From Rhizobiaceae bacterium (lineage in GTDB: Bacteria > Pseudomonadota > Alphaproteobacteria > Rhizobiales > Rhizobiaceae): DNA of 12,684 nt. A program made the translations under genes and the position numbers. Of this stretch, positions 6,577-12,684 are shown piece by piece. The stretch spans positions 1 through 12,684 of the forward strand of contig JAKISV010000072.1 in NCBI GenBank assembly GCA_021648425.1, written 5' to 3'. Within the stretch, counting starts at the first letter, position 1, and every line of letters begins with the position of its first letter. Below the pieces are notes generated by a model that did not search any database, was not told where the DNA came from, and saw only the letters and a list, made by a program, of their open reading frames with translations.

Positions 6577-7217
6577 GCCGATTTAGCCGTAAATATTACA
6601 CTTTCGCCCTGAAGGATTGCGGAAACTTCCATTCCCGCTTCTTTCGCCAGCATGAGTGTATAAACCGGCTGAATTGCATGGGCATCAAGATTATCTTCAA
6701 ACGTTCCATTCAGCAGATCTAAAAACAACGGCGGTACGCGCGCTTTAGTCCCATTACACACTACCGTGAATGTCGGGCTGCCATGCGGGTCAATAATTTC
6801 AGACCTCACACTTCCACCGCGCGGAATAGCCCCCAGAGAAACCAACAGCAGGTTCAAAAGAAGTTTCACCTTGTTCTTGGGCAACAAAACGCGCTCGCCA
6901 ATCCATTCAAGGTCTGTTTTATTTTCCGTGGCAAAATATGCATGAGCCACGCTCTCTGCATCGCCCGTATCAATATCAGCCCCCGCTGAACCTGCTGCAC
7001 CAAAAGCAATTCGGCAAAATTGCAGTTTTGACGACGCGTTTTTAGAAGAAGATACAATCAGCTCTCTTGCAATGGTCTTGGTTTCTTCATCTGTTTCTTC
7101 ATCCAGCAACTCAAGGCCGTTGGCAATCGCTCCAACCGGAGAAATTATATCGTGACAAACCCTGCTGCAAAGCAATGCCGCCAGATCCATGCCACCAAGT
7201 GCCGGTAATTCTTTCAT
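6573..7217 (-). CDS. chpT: ChpT-type histidine phosphotransferase
   Basis: The 214-residue protein opens with a DHp-like helix pair containing the phosphoacceptor His22 in SRVCHDIISPVGAI. It is followed by a degenerate ATPase-like domain (about 90-214) without the nucleotide-binding boxes of a true kinase, for example KVKLLLNLLLVSLGAIPRGG. ChpT relays phosphate from CckA to CtrA and CpdR in the alphaproteobacterial cell-cycle pathway and is cytoplasmic. The ATG at 7217 has GAGG eight bases upstream. The DUF1134 gene lies divergently next to it. Length is normal. Confidence 0.9.
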   Translation of the reverse strand: MKELPALGGMDLAALLCSRVCHDIISPVGAIANGLELLDEETDEETKTIARELIVSSSKNASSKLQFCRIAFGAAGSAGADIDTGDAESVAHAYFATENKTDLEWIGERVLLPKNKVKLLLNLLLVSLGAIPRGGSVRSEIIDPHGSPTFTVVCNGTKARVPPLFLDLLNGTFEDNLDAHAIQPVYTLMLAKEAGMEVSAILQGESVIFTAKSA

Positions 7218-7361
7218 AAGTTCATCCTCATTTTTTGCACTGCATCAAATTTCGCCAATGAACCGAATCACTCGCCTGCGGGTTATGATGCTCGATACAC
7301 AAAAGCTGGAATGTTGGAAAGAAGCCTGATTATTTTCATCAATCGCAAACTGTTCATATTC

Positions 7362-7417
7362 TGGCAAAGTTTTCCTGCCAAAATATTGAAACAAGAGCAA
7401 AGAGACCAACTTTGCCA
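7362..7417. repeat. 10-base inverted repeat in the chpT-eipA gap
   Basis: TGGCAAAGTT (7362-7371) is the exact reverse complement of AACTTTGCCA (7408-7417), with a 36-base spacer. It sits in the middle of the 286-base region between two divergent genes, so it could be a pair of regulator half-sites or a transcript hairpin. A second, shorter pair, CCTGCC (7374-7379) with GGCAGG (7434-7439), overlaps it. GANTC sites occur at 7265-7269 and 7464-7468, but two such sites are not remarkable. Confidence 0.4.
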
Positions 7418-7503
7418 CAAATACAGCCTAACAGGCAGGCATAATACAAATTCAAACCGCCATTCGATTCTTATATCATTGGCGACATGCCGGAGAACAA
7501 CCA

Positions 7504-8121
7504 ATGAATATCCATAATTACCGTGACCCGATGCAAAAACCGCTGCGTGGTCTGCCGCTGCTAATTCAACTACTCGCCTTTGTCGCGATGTTTTCTGTGG
7601 TCCTCGCCACTGCTCAACAGGCGCGCGCCCAGCCTTCGGACCGCTATTCCATGCGCGAGGTAGTTGATGCCGGTCATGGTTTTTTCCAGTCCACCTCCGG
7701 CGGTATCGCAACAGCCATTGAAAAAGTATTTGCAAAACGCGGTCAGCCTAATGGTTATATTCTTGGCGAAGAAGCCGGCGGCGCTTTCATTGGCGGCCTT
7801 CGTTACGGTGAGGGTGTGTTATACACAAAAAATGCCGGAGATCATAAACTGTTCTGGCAGGGACCATCAATTGGCTGGGACTATGGCGCAGATGGCAACC
7901 GCACAATGATGCTGGTATATAATCTGCCCGCTGTTGAAAACATTTACCGCCGATATTTCGGCGTATCAGGTGCAGCTTTTCTCATCGGTGGTGTAGGCGT
8001 GACGGTGCTTGCCAATCAGGGCGTTTATCTGGTTCCCATCAGAACCGGAGTTGGCGCACGTCTTGGCATCAACATTGGTTACCTGAAAATCCGCAGTACG
8101 CCGCGCATCAATCCATTTTAA
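7504..8121 (+). CDS. eipA: EipA-like DUF1134 envelope protein
   Basis: The 205-residue product has a signal peptide (hydrophobic 17-37, cleaved near ARAQ at 40-43) and a DUF1134 domain across nearly all of the mature protein. Diagnostic stretches are NGYILGEEAGGAFIGGLRYG, KNAGDHKLFWQGPS and VPIRTGVGARLGINIGYLK. In Brucella and Caulobacter, EipA is a periplasmic beta-barrel-like protein needed for envelope integrity. The ATG at 7504 is preceded by GGAG; an internal ATG at 7531 lacks a ribosome site. It is divergent from chpT. The gene symbol is by family similarity. Confidence 0.88.
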   Translation: MNIHNYRDPMQKPLRGLPLLIQLLAFVAMFSVVLATAQQARAQPSDRYSMREVVDAGHGFFQSTSGGIATAIEKVFAKRGQPNGYILGEEAGGAFIGGLRYGEGVLYTKNAGDHKLFWQGPSIGWDYGADGNRTMMLVYNLPAVENIYRRYFGVSGAAFLIGGVGVTVLANQGVYLVPIRTGVGARLGINIGYLKIRSTPRINPF

Positions 8122-8180
8122 TCACCTGGAACTGAAGTAACATTCAAACAGTGTGATAATCGCCACAGCTGGAAATTATT

Positions 8181-8190
8181 TTAACGTTAA
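8181..8190. promoter_or_regulatory. perfect palindrome TTAACGTTAA
   Basis: A ten-base perfect palindrome 60 bases after the eipA stop in the 213-base gap before the coiled-coil gene. A second TTAA lies eight bases past it, one base off the CtrA spacing TTAA-N7-TTAA. It may be a regulator half-site pair; function is unknown. Confidence 0.25.
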
Positions 8191-8267
8191 CAAACTCTTT
8201 AATTGGACGCATGCCTATAAGCATGTAACAATTGATAACCCAATTCCTATAGGGACAGTGCGTAAGC

Positions 8268-8289
8268 TGGCAGCACCCGAAAGCTGCCA
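8268..8289 (+). other. 7-base-pair hairpin in the leader of the coiled-coil gene
   Basis: TGGCAGC (8268-8274) pairs perfectly with GCTGCCA (8283-8289) around an eight-base loop. It lies 45 bases before the GTG start. No run of T follows on either strand, so it is not a canonical intrinsic terminator. It may be a leader structure or a protein-binding dyad. Confidence 0.4.
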
Positions 8290-8334
8290 ATTACAAACTG
8301 ATAAATACCGTATTTTGAGTTAGTGAGTTGTAAC

Positions 8335-9603
8335 GTGCTAGAAAGCATACTTTATTTTTTATTGGGATTTCTGGCCGCAGCACTTCTGGCGTTGATGATT
8401 TCGCCGGTTATCTGGCAGCGGGCGATTTCCTTGACAAAACGGCGTATTGAGCGATCCGTCCCCCTCACCTTGAATGAAATACAAGCCGACAAAGACCAGT
8501 TGCGCGCAGAATTTGCCATGAGCACAAGGCGCCTGGAAATGAGCGTTGATGAACTGCGCGAAAAGGCTTCCACCCAAATTATCGAAATCAATCGAAAGCG
8601 CGATGACATTGCCCGTTTAGCCGAAGAGCAGGGTGACAAAATTCATGCTATTGAGGAACTTCAAACCAAATCCGGTGAACTGCGCATTCAACTGCAACAG
8701 CGCGAAGAGCAACTGGAAAAAACCAACCAGCGCCTCAATGAAACCCGTGAAAATCTTGATCAAAAAGCCCTGGAACTTGAACAGATGCGCCAGCGCTACG
8801 AAAAGTCTCAGACAAATTTTGACAGCAGTAAAATAGAATTGGTGGCAAAACAAACCGAACTCGAAAATCTTACCGACAAGCTGGATATTCATGATCTGGC
8901 TGATCAATCCGCTTCACCCGATGGCGCGTCAAAAAAACTAAAGACCGAACTGGCAAAAATCAAATCACGCCTGGCAGCAGAAACAGCAAGCAAAGAAGAG
9001 TTGAAAATGAAACTCAAGTCCGCCAGCAAGCAATTGTCTGCTGATGCCCAGCGCCTGGAAAGACATGAGCGCGAGTTGGCCAGATTGCGCGACACTTCAA
9101 GCAATGACGATGCCGCCAACGCTGAATTGACTTCTCAACTTGTGAATCTCCAGTCCATGAATGTCGAACTCGAGGCTAAACTGGCACAATCAAATCTGCA
9201 AATGGAAGCACTGTTACACGACGCCTCCAACGACAACGTTGAAAAAGCTATGACCTCTCTTGAAGAAGAAAAAACCGATCTGGCTCAGAAAGTTGAATTG
9301 CTTTCAGCTGAACGCGATGAGCTTGCCGACAAACTTTCTCACCACAATAATAACAGTTCTCAAAATTGGGAAACCGAACGCCGGGAAAACTCAATTCTGC
9401 GAGAACGCATTAATGATCTTGCCGCCCAGGTAACCGCCATGACAGCCGCACTTGAAGGCGATAATTCACCAATCCATGAGATTTTATCACGCCAGAATAA
9501 TGTGAAACCAACCCGCAGCGGCAAAAAAGATAAATCAACCAGCACCGGTCAACCTGCATCATTAGCCGACCGTATCAGGGCCCTGCAGGATGCAGCCGGA
9601 TAG
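8335..9603 (+). CDS. membrane-anchored coiled-coil protein of unknown function
   Basis: From the GTG at 8335 the protein has 422 residues; another in-frame GTG at 8323 adds four. I prefer 8335 because it places MLESILY directly before the membrane segment and has GTGAG upstream as a possible ribosome site. Residues about 4-25 form one transmembrane helix. A conserved segment RSVPLTLNEIQADKDQLRAE follows, then about 300 residues of Glu/Lys/Gln/Leu-rich heptads that must form a long coiled coil. The basic, Ser/Thr-rich tail (KPTRSGKKDKSTSTG) ends in LADRIRALQDAAG. Many alphaproteobacteria carry a protein with this N-terminal signature, annotated as hypothetical. A cytoplasmic coiled coil tethered to the inner membrane suggests a scaffold role, which is inference. 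The peroxidase gene follows after 14 bases. Confidence 0.85.
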   Translation: MLESILYFLLGFLAAALLALMISPVIWQRAISLTKRRIERSVPLTLNEIQADKDQLRAEFAMSTRRLEMSVDELREKASTQIIEINRKRDDIARLAEEQGDKIHAIEELQTKSGELRIQLQQREEQLEKTNQRLNETRENLDQKALELEQMRQRYEKSQTNFDSSKIELVAKQTELENLTDKLDIHDLADQSASPDGASKKLKTELAKIKSRLAAETASKEELKMKLKSASKQLSADAQRLERHERELARLRDTSSNDDAANAELTSQLVNLQSMNVELEAKLAQSNLQMEALLHDASNDNVEKAMTSLEEEKTDLAQKVELLSAERDELADKLSHHNNNSSQNWETERRENSILRERINDLAAQVTAMTAALEGDNSPIHEILSRQNNVKPTRSGKKDKSTSTGQPASLADRIRALQDAAG

Positions 9604-9617
9604 GGTAAAAACCCGCT

Positions 9618-10739
9618 ATGGGATTTTTCAGGCAAACCACCCGACAATTTGGAATAATCGGATTGTTGCTGGTGAACGCCCCAGTCATTGCGCAGGAAAA
9701 TCCGGCAAACCCCATTCCTGTTCTACCCGACAAGCCGTTTGACTACAGTTTTCCCAGAGATTTATCATTAAAAACAGCGACCCAATTGCCATCGTACAAT
9801 AATACCGACAATCAGAACAACCATCTGGCTACCCTTGGCAGGGTATTGTTTTATGACAAAAACCTTTCCGCCAACAAACTGGTCTCTTGTGGTTCCTGCC
9901 ACAAACAGCAAAACGGTTTTGACGATCCGTCCCGATTTTCCATCGGCTTTGAAGGTACAATCACTTCACGCAGCGCCATGGGCCTCACCAACGCATTGTT
10001 TAACACCAACGGGCGATATTTCTGGGATCAACGAGCCGCCAATCTGAAGCAGCAGGTTTTGATCCCAATCCACGACCCAATAGAAATGGGCTTAAAGAGG
10101 GGAAGTTTGGTATCACGAGTTTCAGACCAACCTTATTATTCACAACTGTTCGAAAATGCCTTTGGCAAAATTGAAATAAAAGAAAACAATATAGCTGCTG
10201 CCCTGACCGGATTCATATCTTCGATTGTCTCAACCAACTCACCTTATGACAAAGCCCGTCGCATGGTTTCTGACCGCGCGCAGGACTTTCCATCTTTCAG
10301 TCTTCAACAAAATCAGGGGAAAAATATATTCCTTAAAAGCTGCGCCGCCTGTCATCTTGGCGAAGCCTTTATCGCACCCTCTTCAGGTGAAAATAACGGC
10401 CTGGATATCGACAGTTCCAAAGACCGGGGAATTGGTGTCATCACTGGCCTGGAAACTGATATGGGGAAATTCCGTGCGCCATCCTTAGGCAATATCGCAG
10501 TTCGCGCACCCTATATGCACGACGGCAGGTTTGTCAGCCTTGGCGCAGTCATTGACCATTATTCAACACAGATCAAAAACCACCCCAATCTGGGAGCCCC
10601 GCTGAAGGCTGAAAATGGCAAACCGCGCCGTTTTAATTTCAACCCGTCACAAAAGGCCGCCCTCATTGCATTTCTGCAAACGCTTACCGACCGTAAATTA
10701 CTCAGCGATCCGAAGTTTTCCAACCCGTTTCAACAATGA
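9618..10739 (+). CDS. diheme cytochrome c peroxidase (BCCP/MauG family)
   Basis: The 373-residue periplasmic protein has a signal peptide ending near VIAQ (23-26) and two c-type heme sites, CGSCH (91-95) and CAACH (242-246). The family motifs LGRVLFYD before the first heme and the RAPSLGN and APYMHDGRF loops are present. BCCPs reduce hydrogen peroxide to water with electrons from small cytochromes; MauG-like members oxidise protein substrates, and I cannot tell the two apart here. The ATG at 9618 has AGGG about 12 bases upstream, which is weak, so coupling with the coiled-coil gene 14 bases before is plausible. It is convergent with the next gene, with no spacer between stops. Confidence 0.9.
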   Translation: MGFFRQTTRQFGIIGLLLVNAPVIAQENPANPIPVLPDKPFDYSFPRDLSLKTATQLPSYNNTDNQNNHLATLGRVLFYDKNLSANKLVSCGSCHKQQNGFDDPSRFSIGFEGTITSRSAMGLTNALFNTNGRYFWDQRAANLKQQVLIPIHDPIEMGLKRGSLVSRVSDQPYYSQLFENAFGKIEIKENNIAAALTGFISSIVSTNSPYDKARRMVSDRAQDFPSFSLQQNQGKNIFLKSCAACHLGEAFIAPSSGENNGLDIDSSKDRGIGVITGLETDMGKFRAPSLGNIAVRAPYMHDGRFVSLGAVIDHYSTQIKNHPNLGAPLKAENGKPRRFNFNPSQKAALIAFLQTLTDRKLLSDPKFSNPFQQ

Positions 10740-11138
10740 TTATTGATTGACGGTAATTTTCGCTGTCACCTGGTTGTTGGCCATATCGTAAACCCAAAGG
10801 GCAATCCCACCTTCGCGTTTTTCAAGTGTCAGCAATATCTGCCCGCCACTTAATTCAGCTTTCACAATTTTACTGCCCTGGGGTATATCTATTTCCCCAT
10901 TCGAAATACCCGCCACATTTTGCTCAATCACGCGATCCTGGGCAGTATTTTCTTCTTCACCCCCATAAATCTTGTAGAATATCGCGCCAATTACCGCCAT
11001 AAGTCCAACCATCATGATTGCAACGGAAATTCCCATCAGCCGCATCATCTTGGCGCGCACCCGTTCCACCGCCGGATCAAGCGGTGCATCTTCATCGTTG
11101 GTACCGGTATTCATGTTATTGGCATTCATGTTAGGCAT
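10740..11138 (-). CDS. small inner-membrane protein, DUF6476-like
   Basis: A 132-residue protein with an Asn/Met-rich N-terminus, a conserved stretch LDPAVERVRAKMMRLMG (about 20-36), one transmembrane helix (about 36-55) and a C-terminal periplasmic part ending in a small beta-rich domain (residues about 85-132: LSGGQILLTLEKREGG, ALWVYDM). The helix and the motif before it resemble DUF6476 of alphaproteobacteria, often found beside rluD. Function is unknown. In-frame ATGs also occur at 11129 and 11114, so the start is uncertain. It is divergent from rluD across 23 bases. Confidence 0.75.
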   Translation of the reverse strand: MPNMNANNMNTGTNDEDAPLDPAVERVRAKMMRLMGISVAIMMVGLMAVIGAIFYKIYGGEEENTAQDRVIEQNVAGISNGEIDIPQGSKIVKAELSGGQILLTLEKREGGIALWVYDMANNQVTAKITVNQ

Positions 11139-11161
11139 CTCTTTAAACGCAAGGATAAGTT

Positions 11162-11647
11162 ATGAACGATGGTCCTAACCCATCCCGCCCCCCAGGTGAA
11201 GGCCAAACCGAACTGATTGCCGGTGAAGACGCCATAAAACAACGCCTTGATGCTTTTGTTACGGCCGCCATGCCATCTCATGTTTCTCGCTCTCGAATAA
11301 AAGCACTGATCAAGCAGGGAAATGTCACTGTTAATGGAACCCCCAATCGCGAACCCAATTACCGCCTGAAATTAAATGACAAGATCAACCTGCAAATTCC
11401 AGAACCTGACCAACCCATCCCCCAGCCGGAAAATATTCCCCTGGAAGTCCTGTTTGAAGACGACCATCTGATTGTCATTAATAAACCTGCGGGCATGGTC
11501 GTGCACCCTGCTCCAGGCAACTGGTCTGGCACACTGGTCAACGCCCTGCTCCACCATTGCGGTGACAGTCTTGCGGGCATTGGCGGCGTGCGGCGTCCCG
11601 GTATTGTCCACCCAAGGGCGTTGGCTAGGCGTCGTTTTCTCGGTTAG
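11162..11647 (+). CDS. rluD: RluD-type 23S rRNA pseudouridine synthase, N-terminal fragment cut at the junction
   Basis: The first 149 residues are a normal RluA/RluD protein: an S4 RNA-binding domain (about 25-80, with SRSRIKALIKQGNVTVNG) and the start of the catalytic domain (VLFEDDHLIVINKPAGMVVHPA, then GVRRPGIVH). The family continues with RLDKDTSG, which holds the catalytic Asp. Here the frame instead reads PRALARRRFLG and stops at 11647. About two thirds of the catalytic domain is missing, so this copy as written cannot be active. The start ATG follows AAGGA by seven to eight bases. I take the break as a sequence join near 11610, not as gradual decay, because everything upstream is intact. 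The 12 residues after the break are not rluD sequence. Confidence 0.85.
   Translation: MNDGPNPSRPPGEGQTELIAGEDAIKQRLDAFVTAAMPSHVSRSRIKALIKQGNVTVNGTPNREPNYRLKLNDKINLQIPEPDQPIPQPENIPLEVLFEDDHLIVINKPAGMVVHPAPGNWSGTLVNALLHHCGDSLAGIGGVRRPGIVHPRALARRRFLG
11606..11613. other. abrupt sequence junction inside rluD
   Basis: To the left, the sequence encodes intact RluD up to GIVH. To the right it is another protein in another frame, with higher G+C and many GGG and CCC codons. The CCACC at about 11608-11612 would also begin His-Arg in normal rluD, so the two parts may share a few bases. No target-site duplication, terminal repeat or transposase is visible. Confidence 0.75.
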
Positions 11648-12684
11648 CAACACTAGCTCGGGGCCTAGACAAGGCATGTTTGACCGAGCTGGTTTGAACG
11701 GCCGGTCCCCTGGGGCCGATCTGTTCTCACACTATTTTGAAGAGAGTCAGGGGCTTGATCCCAGCGTTGTTGGTGGAGTTTTCGTTTCTCAAACACGTGA
11801 GACGATGAGCTTCCCTCAGAATGGGCCAGAGGACATCGGGGCCATGGATTTCGCCTTGGGCGTGCTCTCTTTTGCTCCAGTTCCCGGGCCTGAGCTGATC
11901 TTTGGTGAACCCGGGGAGTTTTATTTTTCGCTAACGCCTACTAGCGCTTTGGACCTCAACCAGGCGGCTGGCAATTTTACTGCGGGCCGTCCCGCTCATC
12001 CTGCTGACATCTACGTGATCGTGTGGGACGAGACGCAGCAGCCCGGAGCATGGAGCTCACCTGTTCTCTACAAGGCTTGGGAAGCCCTTGATTTGGGGGC
12101 AGAAGACAATGTCGACGCGCTCGCTGTGGACCCAACTCGCGGAACACTCGCCTACTCCACACAACTTGCAGCACCCCGCTCACAGTTGATACTCCACTAC
12201 TCAATCAATGGGGATCCCTACTCGGGGACGAACAGTACATTGATGAGTCAGCCACCGGCGACAGGCGGCAACCCGCCTCCGGCCCCGGCGGAGGTGGTCA
12301 GGATCGTGGGTACCGATGGTACGACAGATATTGACGCAATTAGTTTTTTGGATCCGAAAGAGTGGACGAATTCAGTGCTCTTTGGGACACCGACATGCTG
12401 GCTTCAATTTCAGGGGCTATCGGAGCCAATGGGGCTAAGCGTCACGCGTTCTTTCACTTTGGATGACACCAATTCGGAGAATGATGTTTCCTCGACGGGC
12501 CTGGTGCACCTCCAGCTTTCTGGCCGTCGCGGGACCCAGGACATGCCGACCGTTGTTCAATTTTTCATGACAACGGGCTACACCGCGATGGGCCCCGGTG
12601 CTCCGGGCTGTACGCCCTCGAATGTCTGGGGTACGGACACATGGGTGGAGGGGGGAGAGCCCATTATCCGCGTCGAGAGCGGTT
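11610..12684 (+). CDS. unrecognised secreted-like protein, open at both ends
   Basis: One frame (codons beginning at positions divisible by three) is free of stops from before the junction to the window end, about 358 codons. A first ATG occurs at 11676, but coding-like sequence (QGRWLGVVFSVSNTSSG) precedes it, so the true N-terminus is probably missing; the C-terminus is cut by the window. The protein is rich in Gly, Pro, Ser, Thr and acidic residues, with few Lys. A first region (to about 12248) contains GPELIFGEPGEFYFSLTP and DNVDALAVDPTRGTL. A Pro/Gly linker (12249-12290) joins it to a second beta-rich region containing Asp-Gly and Asp-Asp turns and two Cys in short range of PTCWLQF and APGCTPS. 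The style suggests an extracellular, repeat-like protein such as those of Planctomycetes. I cannot assign a family. Confidence 0.6.

Noticed and set aside
7283..7735. 150-codon minus-strand frame overlapping the start of eipA
   Set aside because: It lies opposite a confidently recognised DUF1134 gene, has Trp/Arg/Cys-rich shadow composition and no family resemblance.
8187..8202. Possible CtrA box TTAA-N8-TTAA
   Set aside because: The spacer is eight bases, not seven, and such AT-rich pairs are common by chance.
8268..8289. Intrinsic terminator after eipA
   Set aside because: The hairpin has no T-run on either strand and lies near the next gene, not directly after eipA.
11606..12684. Insertion sequence or prophage interrupting rluD
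   Set aside because: No transposase, integrase, terminal inverted repeat or direct repeat is visible, and the foreign frame shows no mobile-element motif.

Overview
The first 11.6 kb looks like an alphaproteobacterial chromosome of moderate G+C (28 of 60 bases in one line counted, 8941-9000). The clues are a ChpT-type phosphotransferase, a DUF1134/EipA protein, a DUF6476-like membrane protein and a thiosulfate-oxidation (sox) locus with the soxRS-soxVWXY layout known from Paracoccus. I cannot name the genus; a Rhizobiales-like or Rhodobacterales-like bacterium is my inference.

Layout. 1-3513 is the left part of a sox cluster. soxV, soxW, soxX and soxY (cut by the window edge) run on the minus strand; soxS and soxR run divergently on the plus strand. 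3523-4718 (minus) is an arsR-arsM pair with a 4-base overlap, convergent with soxR. 4987-6576 (plus) is a YeeE/YedE-type sulfur-compound permease followed by a periplasmic DUF302 protein. 6573-7217 (minus) is chpT, divergent from the DUF1134/eipA gene (7504-8121). 8335-9603 encodes a membrane-anchored coiled-coil protein, followed by a diheme cytochrome c peroxidase (9618-10739). A DUF6476-like gene (10740-11138, minus) is divergent from rluD (from 11162).

Around 11610 the character of the sequence changes abruptly. rluD is cut just before its catalytic Asp motif. What follows is visibly richer in G+C (37 of 60 in 11941-12000) and is one uninterrupted reading frame to the window end, encoding part of an unrecognised, secreted-looking protein. 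No transposase, integrase or terminal repeat marks the border, so a chimeric assembly join is the simplest reading; a real recombination event cannot be excluded.

How the genes work together. SoxX (with SoxA) and SoxY are part of the periplasmic thiosulfate-oxidising multienzyme. SoxV passes cytoplasmic reductant across the membrane to the thioredoxin-fold proteins SoxW and SoxS, which keep Sox components in the active thiol state. SoxR is an ArsR-family repressor with the cysteine spacing of persulfide sensors. The YeeE-DUF302 pair may add uptake or handling of thiosulfate or another sulfur compound. I see no clearly undescribed system. The most unusual points are the 11610 junction with its unknown protein, the tandem-thioredoxin SoxW, and the YeeE-DUF302 pair near sox.
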